Positions 24,190-36,260 of a DNA stretch of 64,000 nt are shown one piece after another (within the stretch, counting starts at the first letter, position 1; every line of letters begins with the position of its first letter). The stretch covers positions 1,230,330-1,294,329 of the forward strand of contig NW_003314283.1 of the NCBI RefSeq assembly GCF_000143415.4, read 5' to 3'. The notes under the pieces are model-generated. The model was not told the DNA's origin. It ran no database searches and saw nothing but the letters and a program-made list of their open reading frames with translations. The DNA is from Selaginella moellendorffii (Eukaryota > Streptophyta > Lycopodiopsida > Selaginellales > Selaginellaceae). The position numbers and the translations under genes were made by a program.

Positions 24190-24712
24190 GCATCAATATC
24201 CTGAGAGGCCTTGATGGTGGCAGGAAAGAAATCTCCATTTCAACTGGAGCACCATTTGGAGAAAATGGAGTTCCAGTCAAGCTGTTGGAAGTGAGGTTGA
24301 AGATGTAGAGTGATTTGAGGTTACATCAGAAGGGATTGCTGCTTAGCTCACCTTTGAGGCCGAAGCTTGCAAGTTGGAGCTTAGTGGCAGCCGTCCCACT
24401 CCATTTCATGCCCTTCCATGAAGCCAAGGGAGTGGTTTGGTCCTAGCTGTGTAGAGAATTGGGCTTGTGCAAGCCCATCTTAAAAGACAGCAACACTCCC
24501 GCATTGTCACCAATGTCTGGAACAACACCCAGACATGTGGAGCATGCGGCAAGAAGCACTAAAAGGAGGAAGATGAGGATGACTCGTAGGCTAGAAATAT
24601 TTTCTTCAGTACTCTCCATAACTTTTTGTTGTTGTGATTTTGACTGACATACTTTTGAGGTCAAGTTTTGGTCATGGGTGGCAGCTTTTGCAAGAAGGAA
24701 TTGGTATCCCAT
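24190..24712 (-). pseudogene. 5' fragment of an LRR receptor-like gene
   Basis: On the minus strand it matches the start of the intact LRR gene at 27.03 kb: the leader peptide region (VILIFLLLVLLAACSTCLG), then GVLLSFKMGLHKP, then, after a stop codon, TTPLASWKGMKWS and the first LRR. The homology also covers about 60 bp of the promoter (ACCTCAAAAGTA). It breaks up near 24190. Confidence 0.88.
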
Positions 24713-26706
24713 GATAAATAGTAAAGAATTTGCTTTTGACTGCCAGAAAACTTTCTTGCTGTCGTGTTTGAAACAAACATTTGCTTGCTATTTGCAAGAT
24801 TTATTTCTTCTTCTAGGTACTATATCCATGGTTTATACGATTCAATTTTGATTGCTTCTTCCAAGTTCCTCCAAGTATATTTATTTGCTGTATTTTTCAA
24901 GATGTTACAGCTTATCAGCCAATTTGATAGAAGATGGATAACATTTTTGGCCAGAGCTCCAATTTTTTCATTATTGCAATGCATCCATAGCCCTGACCAG
25001 TGTGAAAATGGATGACATTCTAGAAGAATCATGATTGCCTCTGATGAGGAACTGGATGATCATCCATATGAAGAAAAATATAAGTATGAGGAACTTTGGA
25101 AACCTATTTTGATCCAAAGAATAAACTTCAAAGGCTACACACATATAGAATCAGCTGCATGACTAACTAAAATGTATTTGTTTAGAATTGCTTTCTCGAA
25201 GCGCAAAATTTGAGGTCAAACTATGATAATTATTTGTTTCATAGCATTCAAAGGGGCACTGGCGGAAGGTCTTGAGCTTCCAGTCATACAAGAACATCCG
25301 GATCAAGAGTATACAACACTAAAGGTCCTTGCGACAATTCTAAAGGACAAGTAAAACAAAATGACCATAGCTTCATTGAGTTAGCAAATAGAGAATCTTA
25401 TGAGGAGACCTACATTAAAATTGTTGGGTTCATGTTGATTTGGCCAAAGCTTCACACTCGCATGAAATCACATGTTTAACATGTTGAATACTTAACATTT
25501 GTTGAGCATTTCCAAGATTCATGCAATGTTGTTGCTGAATCTGTCAGAAATGGGACATGAAAGCAACACCTGAGAAAGACAAGAGAGAGGAAGAGAGGAA
25601 GAAAGAAAAGGATCTTTTCACTTTTCTCCTTGGCTCTTTTGATTTACCTCGCACAAATTGTGGGTGGGGTTTCACATTCGCTTGCTGCATCATAAAGTTT
25701 TGCTTTGTCAAAATATTGGGCAATGTCTTGATTGGCTTCTGCCACTCCTCGCATGCATCTCTCCCCTTCTTTCTCCTTTCTCTCCCCTTTTTTATCTTTT
25801 CATTCACTCATAACTGGCCATCTTCTGCCTCTAGTTTTGACTTTGGGTTGGAAACTTATAAGAAAAAAGAATCAAAAGTACCAAAACACAGGTGAAAAAA
25901 GCTAGTGAAAATATTTATTGGCTACCGATCAGGTTGGCATGCCAACAAAAGAGAATGCCAACTAATTCGCTTGGAGCGCATGTCTTGGCGCAAACAACAA
26001 GTACAACATCGCCATCATGTGAAGATTCTAATCTTTGGAATATCCTGAGAGGCCTTGATGGTGGTGCCGTCCTGGATGATTTGAATTTGGGGGGCTGGGA
26101 GCCATCGGATTATTTCCTGGGCGAGGCTTTTACAAAACACTAAAAGCGCGAGCACCAGAATGCACGTTTTGCCCAGCACAGAACGCTACACCACTGTTCT
26201 AAGACAAAGAAGTGAGATTCCCAAGAACTACCAGCATTCTCCCTCCAACATAACTTGGGGAGCTTGGTTTTGTAGAAGCAGCCACCCTTCGAGCTGCTCA
26301 AATTCCTGTCCGCGGGAAGAGTTATGAGGGAGGAGGATGAGCATAGCTGGTATAAATCCAACTCCTCGAAGCTACAAACTCCACCTACTTAAGACTGTCA
26401 AAGTTTTGCCTTTTGAGATCCGTTGCCCTAATCTTTTATTGTTTATGGCCATAAACTGTGTAATTACTGTGTCGTCAGGGCAACGCCAAGGTCAAAAGGT
26501 TGGACTTTGACGGAAAGTAAGTCAAGTTTGCTTCGAGGAGTTCTTTCAGCATGTTGCACGGCTGTTCCAGACGCGGAGTGCTGCTGTCCAGATCCAGTGC
26601 CATAGAAATGCTTGGAAGAAGCAATTGATCTCCACAATACTGTAGTGTTTATTTGGATTAAGCAGAGCGTTCTTCGTTTGATCCGCAATAATTCTGCAAG
26701 AACTTG
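24713..26706. other. intergenic, no supported gene
   Basis: AT-rich DNA holding the second copy of the dispersed repeat. A 26-bp stretch near 26038-26064 (GAGAGGCCTTGATGGTGG) recurs beside the LRR pseudogene at 24197. Several open frames of 80-110 codons show no family signature. Confidence 0.4.
25880..26036 (-). repeat. dispersed repeat, copy B (inverted)
   Basis: Inverted partner of 21760-21921; see that entry for shared blocks. The two copies differ by small indels, suggesting an old insertion. Confidence 0.8.
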
Positions 26707-27007
26707 AAAGAAAATTATTTCCTGTTCATGTAAAAAATCAACAGCCCTGCCACCAACGACCAATACTTGACCTCAAAAGTAAGTCAGTCAAATTGGCAAC
26801 AACAAAAAGCAATGACTTTGCCAGGTGTTTGAAGGTTCAAGGAGCTGGATCTTTCCAATATACTGCTTGAAAGAAAATTATTTCCTGCCCTGCCACCCAC
26901 GACCAATACTTGACCTCAAAAGTAAGTCAGTCAAATTGGCGACAACAAAAAGCAATGACTTTGCCAGGAGTTTGAAGGTTCAAGGAGCTGGATCTTTCCA
27001 ATATACT
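26707..27007 (+). repeat. tandem duplication in the LRR gene promoter
   Basis: About 160 bp (26707-26867) is repeated with small changes at 26870-27007: AAAGAAAATTATTTCCTG, then GACCAATACTTGACC, then TTGAAGGTTCAAGGAGCTGG, then CTTTCCAATATACTG. The second copy ends 22 bp before the ATG of the LRR gene, so promoter and leader sequence were doubled. Confidence 0.92.
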
Positions 27008-27029
27008 GAAAACAACATTTCTAGCTATA

Positions 27030-29090
27030 ATGCGAGTCATCCTCATCTTCCTCCCTCTAGTGCTTCTTGCGGCATGTTCCACGGGCCTGGGCATTGTTCC
27101 AGCTATTGGTGACGATGCGGGAGTGCTGTTGTCTTTCAAGATGGGCCTGGACAAGCCCGATTCTCTGCGTAGCTGGAACCGGACCACTCCCTTGGCTTCA
27201 TGGAAGGGTGTGGAATGGAACGGGACGGCCGCCATTGAGCTCCAACTTGCAAACTTTGGCCTCAAAGGTGAGCTAAGCAGCAATCCCTTCTGGTGCAGCC
27301 TCACGTCACTCCGCGTCCTCAACCTCACATCCAACAACTTGACTGGAACTCCATTCTCTTCCAAATGGTGCTCCAGCCCAAGCCTTGAGTCGCTGTGGCT
27401 GCCATACAATAATCTCACAGGCCCACTTCTGAGAGAAATACACAGCAGCACTCTCCACGAGCTCGTCCTCACCTTGAACTCCTTCCACGGCCCCATCCCT
27501 CACGACCTTGGGGAGAGACTCCCAGCTCTGCGAATCCTCAACCTTAATGGCAACAGTCTCACCGGATACATCCCACCTACGCTCGGCATGCTAACCCAGC
27601 TAGAGAAGCTATCACTCGCGTTCAACTTGGACCTGCGCGGGGGAATCCCATCGTCCCTCTCCAACTGCACTAAACTCCAGGTGCTTGATCTCGCAAATAA
27701 CTTCCTCACCGGAGGCCTGGATGATTCACTGCGTTTGCCTTCTCTCATACGCCTCAGTCTCCAACAGAACAACTTTCAAGGCAGGTTGCCAGACCATTTA
27801 TGTAACAACTCTCCCGCTCTATCTTTTGTCGACCTCATCGACAACAGGCTGAGTGGCTCTATACCTCAGTCCTTGGCCAACTGCACAAGCCTCCAGGATC
27901 TCCTCCTAGACATTAACCAGTTCACGGGAAATATCCCCCAGGAGCTCTCAGCTCTAACCTCTCTCCGTAGCCTCGCCCTCTCACTCAATCTCCTGTCTGG
28001 AGAAATCCCTCCTTCGATACTCTCAAACTGCACCATGCTCGAGGTATTCGACGCAGGACACAACAAACTTGACAGTGGCAGCTTTTCAGACACAAACATG
28101 TCAACGAGTCTTGTACTCCTGCATTTGAATCGCAACCGGATGTCTGGGCGACTCCCAAACACCATGAGTCCGAGGCTGGGGTATCTCAACCTCAACCACA
28201 ACTCTTTCACTGGAGGAATTCCAGACACTTGGAGTTCATCCTTGTGCGGCTCCATTAGACTTGTACATCTTGGCTGGAACATGCTGGAAGGAAAGATTCC
28301 ATCTTGGCTCGGCAATTGTACCAATCTCTTCTACCTCGATTTAGAAGACAACAACTTCAATGGAACTATCCCACCACAGCTCGGGTATATCTCAGCACTG
28401 AGCTCCAGAGAGTTCCGGCCGAAGAGCATTGGCAACTGCAGAATTTGTCCTTCAATGGCCTTTTTTCTGCCGTCTAATTCAATCAGCAGCAAGAGTGCAA
28501 ATGGTTTGCGCACCGGGTTATCACTGCGGTTGAACAAGCTCACGGGCGGCATTCCACACGAGCTCGGCAATCTCCAAGGCTTGCAGGTCCTGGACCTGGG
28601 CAACAACAGCCTCTCCGGACCCATTCCACCATCGCTCTCCAACTTGACCAATCTCGAGTTACTTGGGCTCTACAACAACAATCTCTCTGGCACCATCCCA
28701 TCCAGCCTCTCAAGCCTGACCTTTCTAAATGCCTTTAGTGTTTCCAACAACAACCTCCAAGGTCGGATACCCGAGGGTACCCAATTCTCCACATTCCGAC
28801 CAGACTGGTTTGATGGCAACCCCGGCCTCTGCGGTCCTCCTCTTCTCCACCGACCTTGTCCATCTCTTGGACCTGTTCCTCAGCAACAACAAGGTATTCA
28901 TTCTCAACAACAAGGTAGCCTGGTGGACATCCCTTTTGCAATTGGAGCTACCATTGGTTTCTCCATTGCCTTCTGGGCTGCCTTCTTCCAGCTACCAAGG
29001 CGCCTCATTCTTCGTCTCCTAGATTGTATAGATCGGGCATTTGGTTTGTGCATTTTTTGTTATTCTGCTGTGCGTTATTGTCAAGCTTGA
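27030..29090 (+). CDS. leucine-rich-repeat receptor-like protein (no kinase)
   Basis: A likely plasma-membrane recognition protein of the receptor-like protein class. A single exon encodes 686 residues. Order: signal peptide (residues 1-20, VILIFLPLVLLAACSTG); an LRR cap starting DDAGVLLSFKMGLDKP; about 20 plant-type LRRs of the LxxNxLxGxIPxxLxxLxxL kind; a non-LRR island near residues 455-490 (GNCRICPSMAFFLPSNS); and four more LRRs ending GRIPEGTQFSTF. A WFDGNPGLCGPP cap, a Gln-rich stretch, a membrane span (IPFAIGATIGFSIAFWAAFF) and a short basic tail follow. The island-plus-FDGNPGLCG layout is that of PSKR/PSY1R-type ectodomains, but no kinase follows. The usual Cys of the N-terminal cap is replaced by Trp (KGVEWNG). 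The plus strand was searched to 29.9 kb without finding a kinase. Confidence 0.9.
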   Translation: MRVILIFLPLVLLAACSTGLGIVPAIGDDAGVLLSFKMGLDKPDSLRSWNRTTPLASWKGVEWNGTAAIELQLANFGLKGELSSNPFWCSLTSLRVLNLTSNNLTGTPFSSKWCSSPSLESLWLPYNNLTGPLLREIHSSTLHELVLTLNSFHGPIPHDLGERLPALRILNLNGNSLTGYIPPTLGMLTQLEKLSLAFNLDLRGGIPSSLSNCTKLQVLDLANNFLTGGLDDSLRLPSLIRLSLQQNNFQGRLPDHLCNNSPALSFVDLIDNRLSGSIPQSLANCTSLQDLLLDINQFTGNIPQELSALTSLRSLALSLNLLSGEIPPSILSNCTMLEVFDAGHNKLDSGSFSDTNMSTSLVLLHLNRNRMSGRLPNTMSPRLGYLNLNHNSFTGGIPDTWSSSLCGSIRLVHLGWNMLEGKIPSWLGNCTNLFYLDLEDNNFNGTIPPQLGYISALSSREFRPKSIGNCRICPSMAFFLPSNSISSKSANGLRTGLSLRLNKLTGGIPHELGNLQGLQVLDLGNNSLSGPIPPSLSNLTNLELLGLYNNNLSGTIPSSLSSLTFLNAFSVSNNNLQGRIPEGTQFSTFRPDWFDGNPGLCGPPLLHRPCPSLGPVPQQQQGIHSQQQGSLVDIPFAIGATIGFSIAFWAAFFQLPRRLILRLLDCIDRAFGLCIFCYSAVRYCQA

Positions 29091-29869
29091 TATTCTATCT
29101 ATCTAAACATGGGAACATGGGATTATTAGTGCCAAGCAGCATGGATGATTTTGAGGACAATTGTCGTTGGAAGTAAGAGGCGGAGGAAAGTCGTCCTTGG
29201 AAAATATAGGACCCAAAGCTTGGACACCACTATTTTGTGAAGCTTGTCAAACTCCTTAAGAGTTCGTTTAATTCTCGGTTTCTTTGCTTAATTCTGATTT
29301 AATCTGAAGCTTGGTGTCCCAAAGAGCTGAAAGGCTGGATCATTGTGAAACCAAGAGAGAAGAACTTCTCTCACTACTAGGAAGAAACCAAAAACTTGGA
29401 CGTACTGTGACTTTGGTTTGGTGACTTGGATGGAGCTTTCCAGCTTCATGTGAAGGACGAACACAACCCAGTCCCTGATAGGAACGAGATTTTTTTTTTC
29501 TTTTTCGTTTTCTTGACCAAACTGTGTCGAGACATCATTGCAGCATACTTTGGTTGGAATCGATGGTGAAGCCAGCAGCTGGTGGACGATGCGAATCCTC
29601 ATATCTTCGTGTTACTGCTCAGCTCGACACTGCTACTTGGGAGTAACGCTGATGGTTACCAGTAGACAACTACCCAGAAAAAAAAGATAAAATCTTGAAA
29701 ATGTACCTTGTCATTCTCGTGTCATGCACAGCTTAAATTCCTTGTTCTTCCCTGAGAGCAAATGCATTGTGCCCCTCCCGTGATCCATTTCTCTAGAGTT
29801 TCACTACTACTGCATGGTTGAATTACTTCCACGACTCTTCATTTTCCAAAAGAATATTTATGTCAAAAC
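29091..29869. other. 3' flank of the LRR gene
   Basis: Probably includes the 3' UTR. No kinase exon, RNA gene or recognised repeat was seen. Confidence 0.4.
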
Positions 29870-30750
29870 TATCCATTGTAACAACAACAATAAGATATTG
29901 TTGACACCAAAGCCTCCACCTAAGAAATAAAAGGTGCCAATTTGGAAAATGCCAACAATGTCAATCGATACATGTGGCTAATCTCATTATATGCTCAGTA
30001 ATAGACATCACAACTTCTTATCCTTAAACACGGGCAACAATAGTGTTAACCTTAATCAAAATAGGATCATCTCTCACAAGAAGTGGAGTTAAAGGATGTG
30101 CAGTAATAAATGGAAGAAGTGATATTTTATAATGTTATATCAGCTAAAGAGCATAATCAAGAGTGGTTTTGGTAAATGCATGTATAAATCCCACAAGATC
30201 TTGATATAACATTCCCAACTTGACCTGCTATGACATATTTAGCTCCATACAAGGTAAAAGGCTTTGGAATTGAACACCAAATTGCATCACTAACTTAAAT
30301 GAGCCTTGATAAAGATGATACAATTGTTAAAAAGCATTATTATAATTGTCAGTATGTCCAAATGTGCGTTTAAAGATGTCCAAGAGAATGTTCTAATCTG
30401 CACAAATGGTTGCACTCAAACCATTGTACCACTACAATATTATCCCTCAGATATACATAAGAAACTCATGTAGATGTTGAGCATCATCCCAAAAATGATA
30501 GGTGGTAATCACTATAAAGTGATTGAACTAATGGTACACATTATCCCTAGGATTTTTACAGAAGAATTTTGGCCAAACATGAGGATTGACAGTAAGAGCA
30601 AGAAAAATTATACCATGTGCTATGAATGCCACCATCAATTGAGTTTGATTGTTCAGTTGTGCACATAGCATCAAACAACTATATAAACTAGTACTCTAGA
30701 GTTAAAAGAGGAAGAGGCTACTGCTCTGTTATAAAGATGAACAAAAAAAA
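29870..30750 (-). mobile_element. decayed Ty3/gypsy gag remnant, second copy
   Basis: Clearly related to the gag part of the 627-2330 element and in the same orientation. Shared plus-strand segments include the region antisense to the zinc knuckle near 29900-29960, the CCATTGTACCACTAC block near 30421, and CATCAATTGAGTTTG near 30632. It carries more stops and is AT-richer than the first copy. Flanking blocks at 30800-30990 match 2460-2705. Confidence 0.8.
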
Positions 30751-30990
30751 GAAAAACAAAAGAGAAGAAATTGAGAAGCTATAAAGAAAGTGAAATTTAA
30801 ACAATGCAAAAGCTAGATCTAAACAAATGGCTCAAATCCAAGCATTTCTTAGGGACAATCAAAGTTGCCCCTCATTTCCACCGCATGAGAAATGCACATA
30901 TTAATTAGCTCAAAAACCCTAACTTATGAGTTGTTTAGCTATCAAAATCCCATTAATATTAATATATGGCATCATAGCCGTACATATATA

Positions 30991-33240
30991 TAAAATGTGC
31001 AAATTAGATTAGTCAAAAAAATTTAACTTATCTATAAGAGAATAATAATATACAACATTGTAACTATACACCTAAACTTCACTTGAAAGGACAAAAGGCA
31101 ATTAAGGTTCTCTAGGTGGGATCTAGAGGAACACTATATGTTCTTTTGTTTATTAATATGTGATTTACATGACTTTTTAGGGCTCCATGTACTTCACCAT
31201 AGATACTTGACACAAATTTCATACCATCAAGGCAGATAAGGTGAAGGCAAATAGGGAGTACAAAAATGTAACCTTAACATAGTAATGCCAAGGTCTAACA
31301 ATATGTTAAAAAGAAAACTTTGGGCCTTACAAGTTAGTTTTTTGCTTATGCTTTTTGCACTAGCTCTTCATGGTGACTCTCAAGAAACTTCTTTGGACAT
31401 TCTTCATCCACTAGCAGAGACTTTGGACATGCATATAGGCTTACAAAGCTAAGGATTCCACAAGGTGGTACTTTCAAGGTTCCAATGAATTTTTCTAATT
31501 CTGATTTGGAGCTCAACCTCTGTTCAGACATTGTCAGCTTCAGGCCTTGATCTATCATGTTAGAAGCAGTTACCTAGAGCAGTTTATCCCTTTGACAATT
31601 ACATAGTGATGAAGGTGGTGGACATGAGAGTCCCAGGATCTTTTCACACCTTCAGTGATTGCTTAGAGAGACTCCCAGCTCTCAGAGACAACCTAGGCAC
31701 TTCTCTTCTACTCAGAACAATAGGTGGACCACATTTCTTCCAGCTTTGTGCTTTCGATGCACTAGCATGCTATACCTTTCAAAGGAGACACACTTTGTGT
31801 GACCTCCAGATTTTTATAGATGACACAGGACATCTTTCACTTCTCATCAGTGCTTTGGTTCATCATCCAGGAGCACTCAATCACAGCATCAATTCAGCTT
31901 TTGAGATAGTGGCACAGATTCCCAGCTCAAGCATCCACAACAACTTGGAACTCCCAGCTCTAGCATGGATTGCATTAGAGATTCCAGCCTTCTATAGCCT
32001 CTTCTTCACTGCTCCATGAAGTGAGGCCTAGCTCCACCACCATCTCTTCTTACAGTGACTTCTTTCGCTTCTCTTCTCTTTCTCTCTTTTTTTTTCTTTG
32101 ATTCTCTTTAGTAGTCAAAATGAATTTGTGACTTGGGGAAGAAACAAAGAAAACAAAGTGAAAGAATAGCTAGTTCTTGGGGTGGCATCAATATTGATCA
32201 TAAAGTTTTCCTAGGTTTTGCCACTTCCATTCACTTTGCCTTTACATTAATTTCATCACACTTTCTCCACCATTATTCTACACTTTTTACACTCACACTT
32301 CTCTTTCTCATTCATTCCCTACACCATTGCCCATCAATCCAGTAGTTACCTTTTCCATTTTTCCATTTAGTACCACAGTTTAGCTTAGTGTTCTCAATAG
32401 TCTATAGGCATAAAGTCTTCATATAGACAGCCTACATTATTCAGCCAAGTTTTAGTAGAAGAATCACCATGTTCTAGTAGCAACTCTATCCAATACAATA
32501 GTTTTTATACTTATAGCAATGAAGCAAAGTCTGGTTGGGCCTGGTGTATGAAGTATCCAAGTCCATTTTAGGCTTCCTTCCCCAGTTAGAAGCAGTTCTA
32601 CAAGTGACTATCAAAGATCTACCAACTTTCACTGCATATCATTGTGGACTACTTTTAGCTTTTGACACAATCTGGATAGTGGTTTTGGAGAGCTCTTTAT
32701 CACAGATTATCCTTATTGACTGAGAAATGGTACTTCTATGCTTTAAAAGGCACTTTCCATTCTGCTTATCTTCTCTCATTTTTTCACATTCCCACACTTA
32801 CCACCATTGGGTAATACATTTCCATTCCCTGGCAAAGATTTGGGAAGACTTGAGGTACTTCTTGAAGGTTTGAGAACCTTGAGATCATGATCTAGATATG
32901 TGTCTCTTGGTTTCGTTTTGATTTTTCTTTCTTTTCTTTTGATTCTTTGAGTGGTGCTTTATTGCAAATGTGACTACAGGCATTAAAAGGTACCTATCAA
33001 TGAGTTTTTTTAGATATTCTTCTCTTATTGCTACAATGGTGGAAGATTAATATTACTAGACCCTTTATCAATCCCTCTTGTGCTAATGGAGTTACCTAAA
33101 TATTTTGAGTGTACATAAACTAGACAAGCATAAGAATGAAATTCCTTTTTGCTATTAATTGAACATATTTAGCCCAATAAAGAATTCATGTTTGGTTATG
33201 TCTTGCACTGATTAGTGACAAAAACCCATATTAGTCCCTT
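30991..33240. other. unclassified, CpG-poor region
   Basis: No gene could be supported. An open frame of 137 codons at 31606-32019 lacks a recognisable family. CpG is rare here compared with the genic blocks. Confidence 0.4.
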
Positions 33241-33300
33241 AATATTTTTATAAGATAACTTATTGTGTTTGCCAAACACCCTTACAATCATTGTAAGCTC

Positions 33301-33412
33301 CTGAGTTTGGACTTCCCGGGAGGTCACCCAACCCAGTACTATTCAAACCCAAGGACACTTAACTCTAACTATCCCAAGACCCTTAACCGATTAGAAAAGG
33401 GGGTGCACTCTT
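33301..33412 (-). ncRNA. 5S rRNA-like element (pseudogene or Cassandra-type LTR piece)
   Basis: On the minus strand the end of plant 5S rRNA is recognisable. GAGTTAAGTGTCCTTGGG corresponds to the internal A box, and GTACTGGGTTGGGTGACC with CTCCCGGGAAGTCC corresponds to the C box and 3' stem. The 5' half is strongly diverged, apart from GTGCACCCCC. Retention of the RNA polymerase III promoter part with a changed 5' half is typical of Cassandra TRIM elements, whose LTRs carry a 5S-like domain. A plain 5S pseudogene is the alternative. No second LTR was seen nearby. Confidence 0.7.
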
Positions 33413-35049
33413 GTTCATGGGCCTTTTCCCTCTATATTTGAACCCTTATGGATCATCTCTCAAGTCGTTCCTTTTGGTTGCTTACAATTATGTCTTGTAT
33501 GATAATTTAATTCAGTCCCATTGTTTATGGAAAATGTCTAGATTTGCTAGCTAGGCAGGCATAGATTGTCCTAAACACATTCTCATGTTTAAATTTACAA
33601 TCTAATGATATTCTAAGTAAGTTTTTGAGATTGTTCTAGAATGGGATTGGGATGGAAGGCCAAAACATATTTACATAATTAGGGGGGGGGGGGGGGGGGG
33701 TGGTGTCTAAGCCCAAACTCTATACTATGCTAATTGAGAGAGTACCTATATCCTCACGTTTAGCCACTAGTATGTTGAAATAACAAAATTTATTTAACTT
33801 TATTTTACGTGTAAATCTTAGCATTGGGATGTTAGATGCTCTAAGACTATTTTAATGTCCCTTATATTCCTATCTTTTGCTCCTTGGTTATATATTCAAA
33901 AATTATTCCATGCTCATATTTCTTCACTCCTTATGTATATACTTGAGTGTTTGGCTTTGTCTATTCGTTTAGAGGCCCATAGTTATCTTATGGTAAATCA
34001 CTATAGGGTAAAAAGTGAAAACCACATGTGCTACATGTTCTAGGCAAGGCTTCCCAATCCAATATTTTGAGGTGATGGTGGCATGTTTGACTTAGGTAAT
34101 TAATGTGTTGTAAATGTGATTGTGGGCATTGAATGTTATTTGTCAACAAGTCCTTTCATCCTTACTCCCACCCAAATAAACATAAAGTAAGAATTTATAG
34201 ATTTATAGTCAGCTTAACTTTTAGTTCTATTTTACTTTGTCTTGCACTATCTTTGTAAGAACCTTTATATATTGAGCACTAATCCCTCAATATTGCTATA
34301 TGATAGTTTACTATTTCTATTGATATCATACTCTAATGTGTTGGTTTCATATCAATTATATTAGTCATTTATAACAAGTGTTTAGATATGCCAATTAAGC
34401 ATATCTACAAAATATAAAAAAAATCTTGATGCATAATATAATATCATTCCATATTTAATAAGTTTTCAAGCTTATTCCATAGACTAACTCATAGGACTAA
34501 GGTGAAAGCCCAAAGTAAACTTTTATATAAGGTGGTGGCTATAGAGGGTTCCAAAATATATAGTAGGAATAATTGGTATGTTAGGTATGGTTGACCAACT
34601 TAAAATATTATTTAGCTCGTAGTTAGGCATGTTTGTTTTTTACTTGAGTTTACCTTTAGGAATATCTATATCTTCACATTAGACCACTGATATGTTAAAA
34701 TAGTAGTAAACACCATTTGGCTCTATTTTGGTTTTGGTGTTTGAATATATACTAGTCTTGTCTCCTAAGGCCCTAAAACTCAAATCTCACTTTATTGCCT
34801 TTAGCACATGTGTCAAAGGTTAGGTTCTCTTCTATGGCTCCTATAATAATTTACCATATGGTATAGAGTGAAAACCATATGTAGCACACAATATGAAAAA
34901 AAATTGTTGTTAGAGGAATTCTAAATGCAAAGACTTTAGTGGCTATTCCAATAGTTGTATGATGTAAATCTTTGATAATGAAATTGGCTTAAGGAGTCTT
35001 ATATTGAGGACAAAAACCACTAATTATCTACTATGGATGAGTTTGAAGT
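33413..35049. other. AT-rich spacer
   Basis: Apart from an 18-nt G run at 33683-33700, nothing is recognised. The G run stands out in very AT-rich DNA and could form a quadruplex or be an assembly-sensitive homopolymer. Confidence 0.45.
33683..33700 (+). repeat. poly(G)18
   Basis: Eighteen consecutive G, flanked by TTA and TGGTG. Confidence 0.9.
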
Positions 35050-35560
35050 TGTTTTTTATCTATATTTTTCCTTTTACTATGATATGGAGAATGCTTGTAT
35101 GGAGTTTTGATATTTTCAACAATGAAAAATAACACTTAGGGAGTACATTGAAAAGCTTATTTGCTTGATTAATCATATTTCAATGAAGGATCTAAATTAG
35201 AATAAGTTTCACTTTATTGATGGCTTTTAAAGTGAGAGCATGAGGCAACACTTATATCATTCTCAACCTATAAAGCATTTGGAAGAGCTCTTTGATATGG
35301 GTTGTCGACTTGACAATAATAAGCACAAGTCTCATAAATGTTTAAGGAGCCTTTCAATAAATAATTATTATGATAATTATTATAGACACAAAGATGGGAA
35401 TAAATATCATAAATTGAAGTCTATAGTGGTTACTTTAGATATAAAATGGCTGAAGAAGTAAAAGTTCTTTATGAAGAACTATAAGTAAGATTGTCATAAT
35501 TTTAGTGAGTTTAGACACTAAAAGGTTGATTGTCTACAACTGAAGAACAAGTAATAGAAT
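35050..35560 (+). mobile_element. decayed retrotransposon gag remnant
   Basis: The plus strand shows a gag-like order across stops. A LREYIEKLICLINHISMK-like stretch near 35135-35195 is followed by MRQHLYHSQPIKHLEELFD at 35240. A basic linker follows, then a broken CCHC knuckle near 35490-35540 (CHNFSEFRH, stop, KVDC). The second Cys is now Phe. This family differs from the gypsy copies at 1-2 kb and 30 kb. Confidence 0.6.
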
Positions 35561-36260
35561 AAAAAGAATAGTTAATCTTTTATTAATAGTAAAGTTGCAA
35601 AATTTATAATGTGAGGATGATGATGAAGACTGTTCTAATTTAAAGAAGCAACTCTCAATCATTTCTCATTAACTAGGTTATGTGTGGAATAAGGTAGAGG
35701 ATGAGAACATGAATCACTTTTAATGCTGGAGGGTATGTTCTATAGTTTAGTGTAAATTTTATTGAATAGTGAAAGTAATGATAACTTTGTTTCAACAAAA
35801 TTTATTGAAGAGTATAGCTTGGTGATATGAAGAGTTCTTCTATACACAATAGAAAGTGCAATTATTTTTACACAACATTCGATGCTTGTATAGAGGGGGT
35901 TAGTTGGCAATATCACACTTGTAGAGATTTTTTATCTAATGAAAATCTATTGTGTGGAATTCATTTTTAGAATGTTATAATTGACAAAGGTGTATTGAGA
36001 TAAAGTGGAGCATTAAACATGTCTTACTATAGTTTAATGGCATAAAGTAAATATGGGGAGTTTAGCCTCAAGTTATTATGCTTACATCTTTAAAGTGGGT
36101 TTGTTATTGTGTGAAATGTCCTTGAAGAGTTTCCTAGGGAGGGAGAGGGGGAAAGACAGAGATTTTGTCAAGTCATATAAAGTTAGAATTATAAGTTACA
36201 ATTACAAAATATATAATATAGTGGTCATTTTCATATAGAGTGACTATACTAATTATTAGT
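35561..36260. other. AT-rich flank of the gag remnant
   Basis: Probably more of the same dead element. No conserved protease, integrase or RT motif could be read. Confidence 0.35.

Noticed and set aside
31606..32019. 137-codon open frame, with a short match (GAGAGACTCCCAGCTCT) to the LRR gene
   Set aside because: The match is only 17 bp and no LRR pattern surrounds it.
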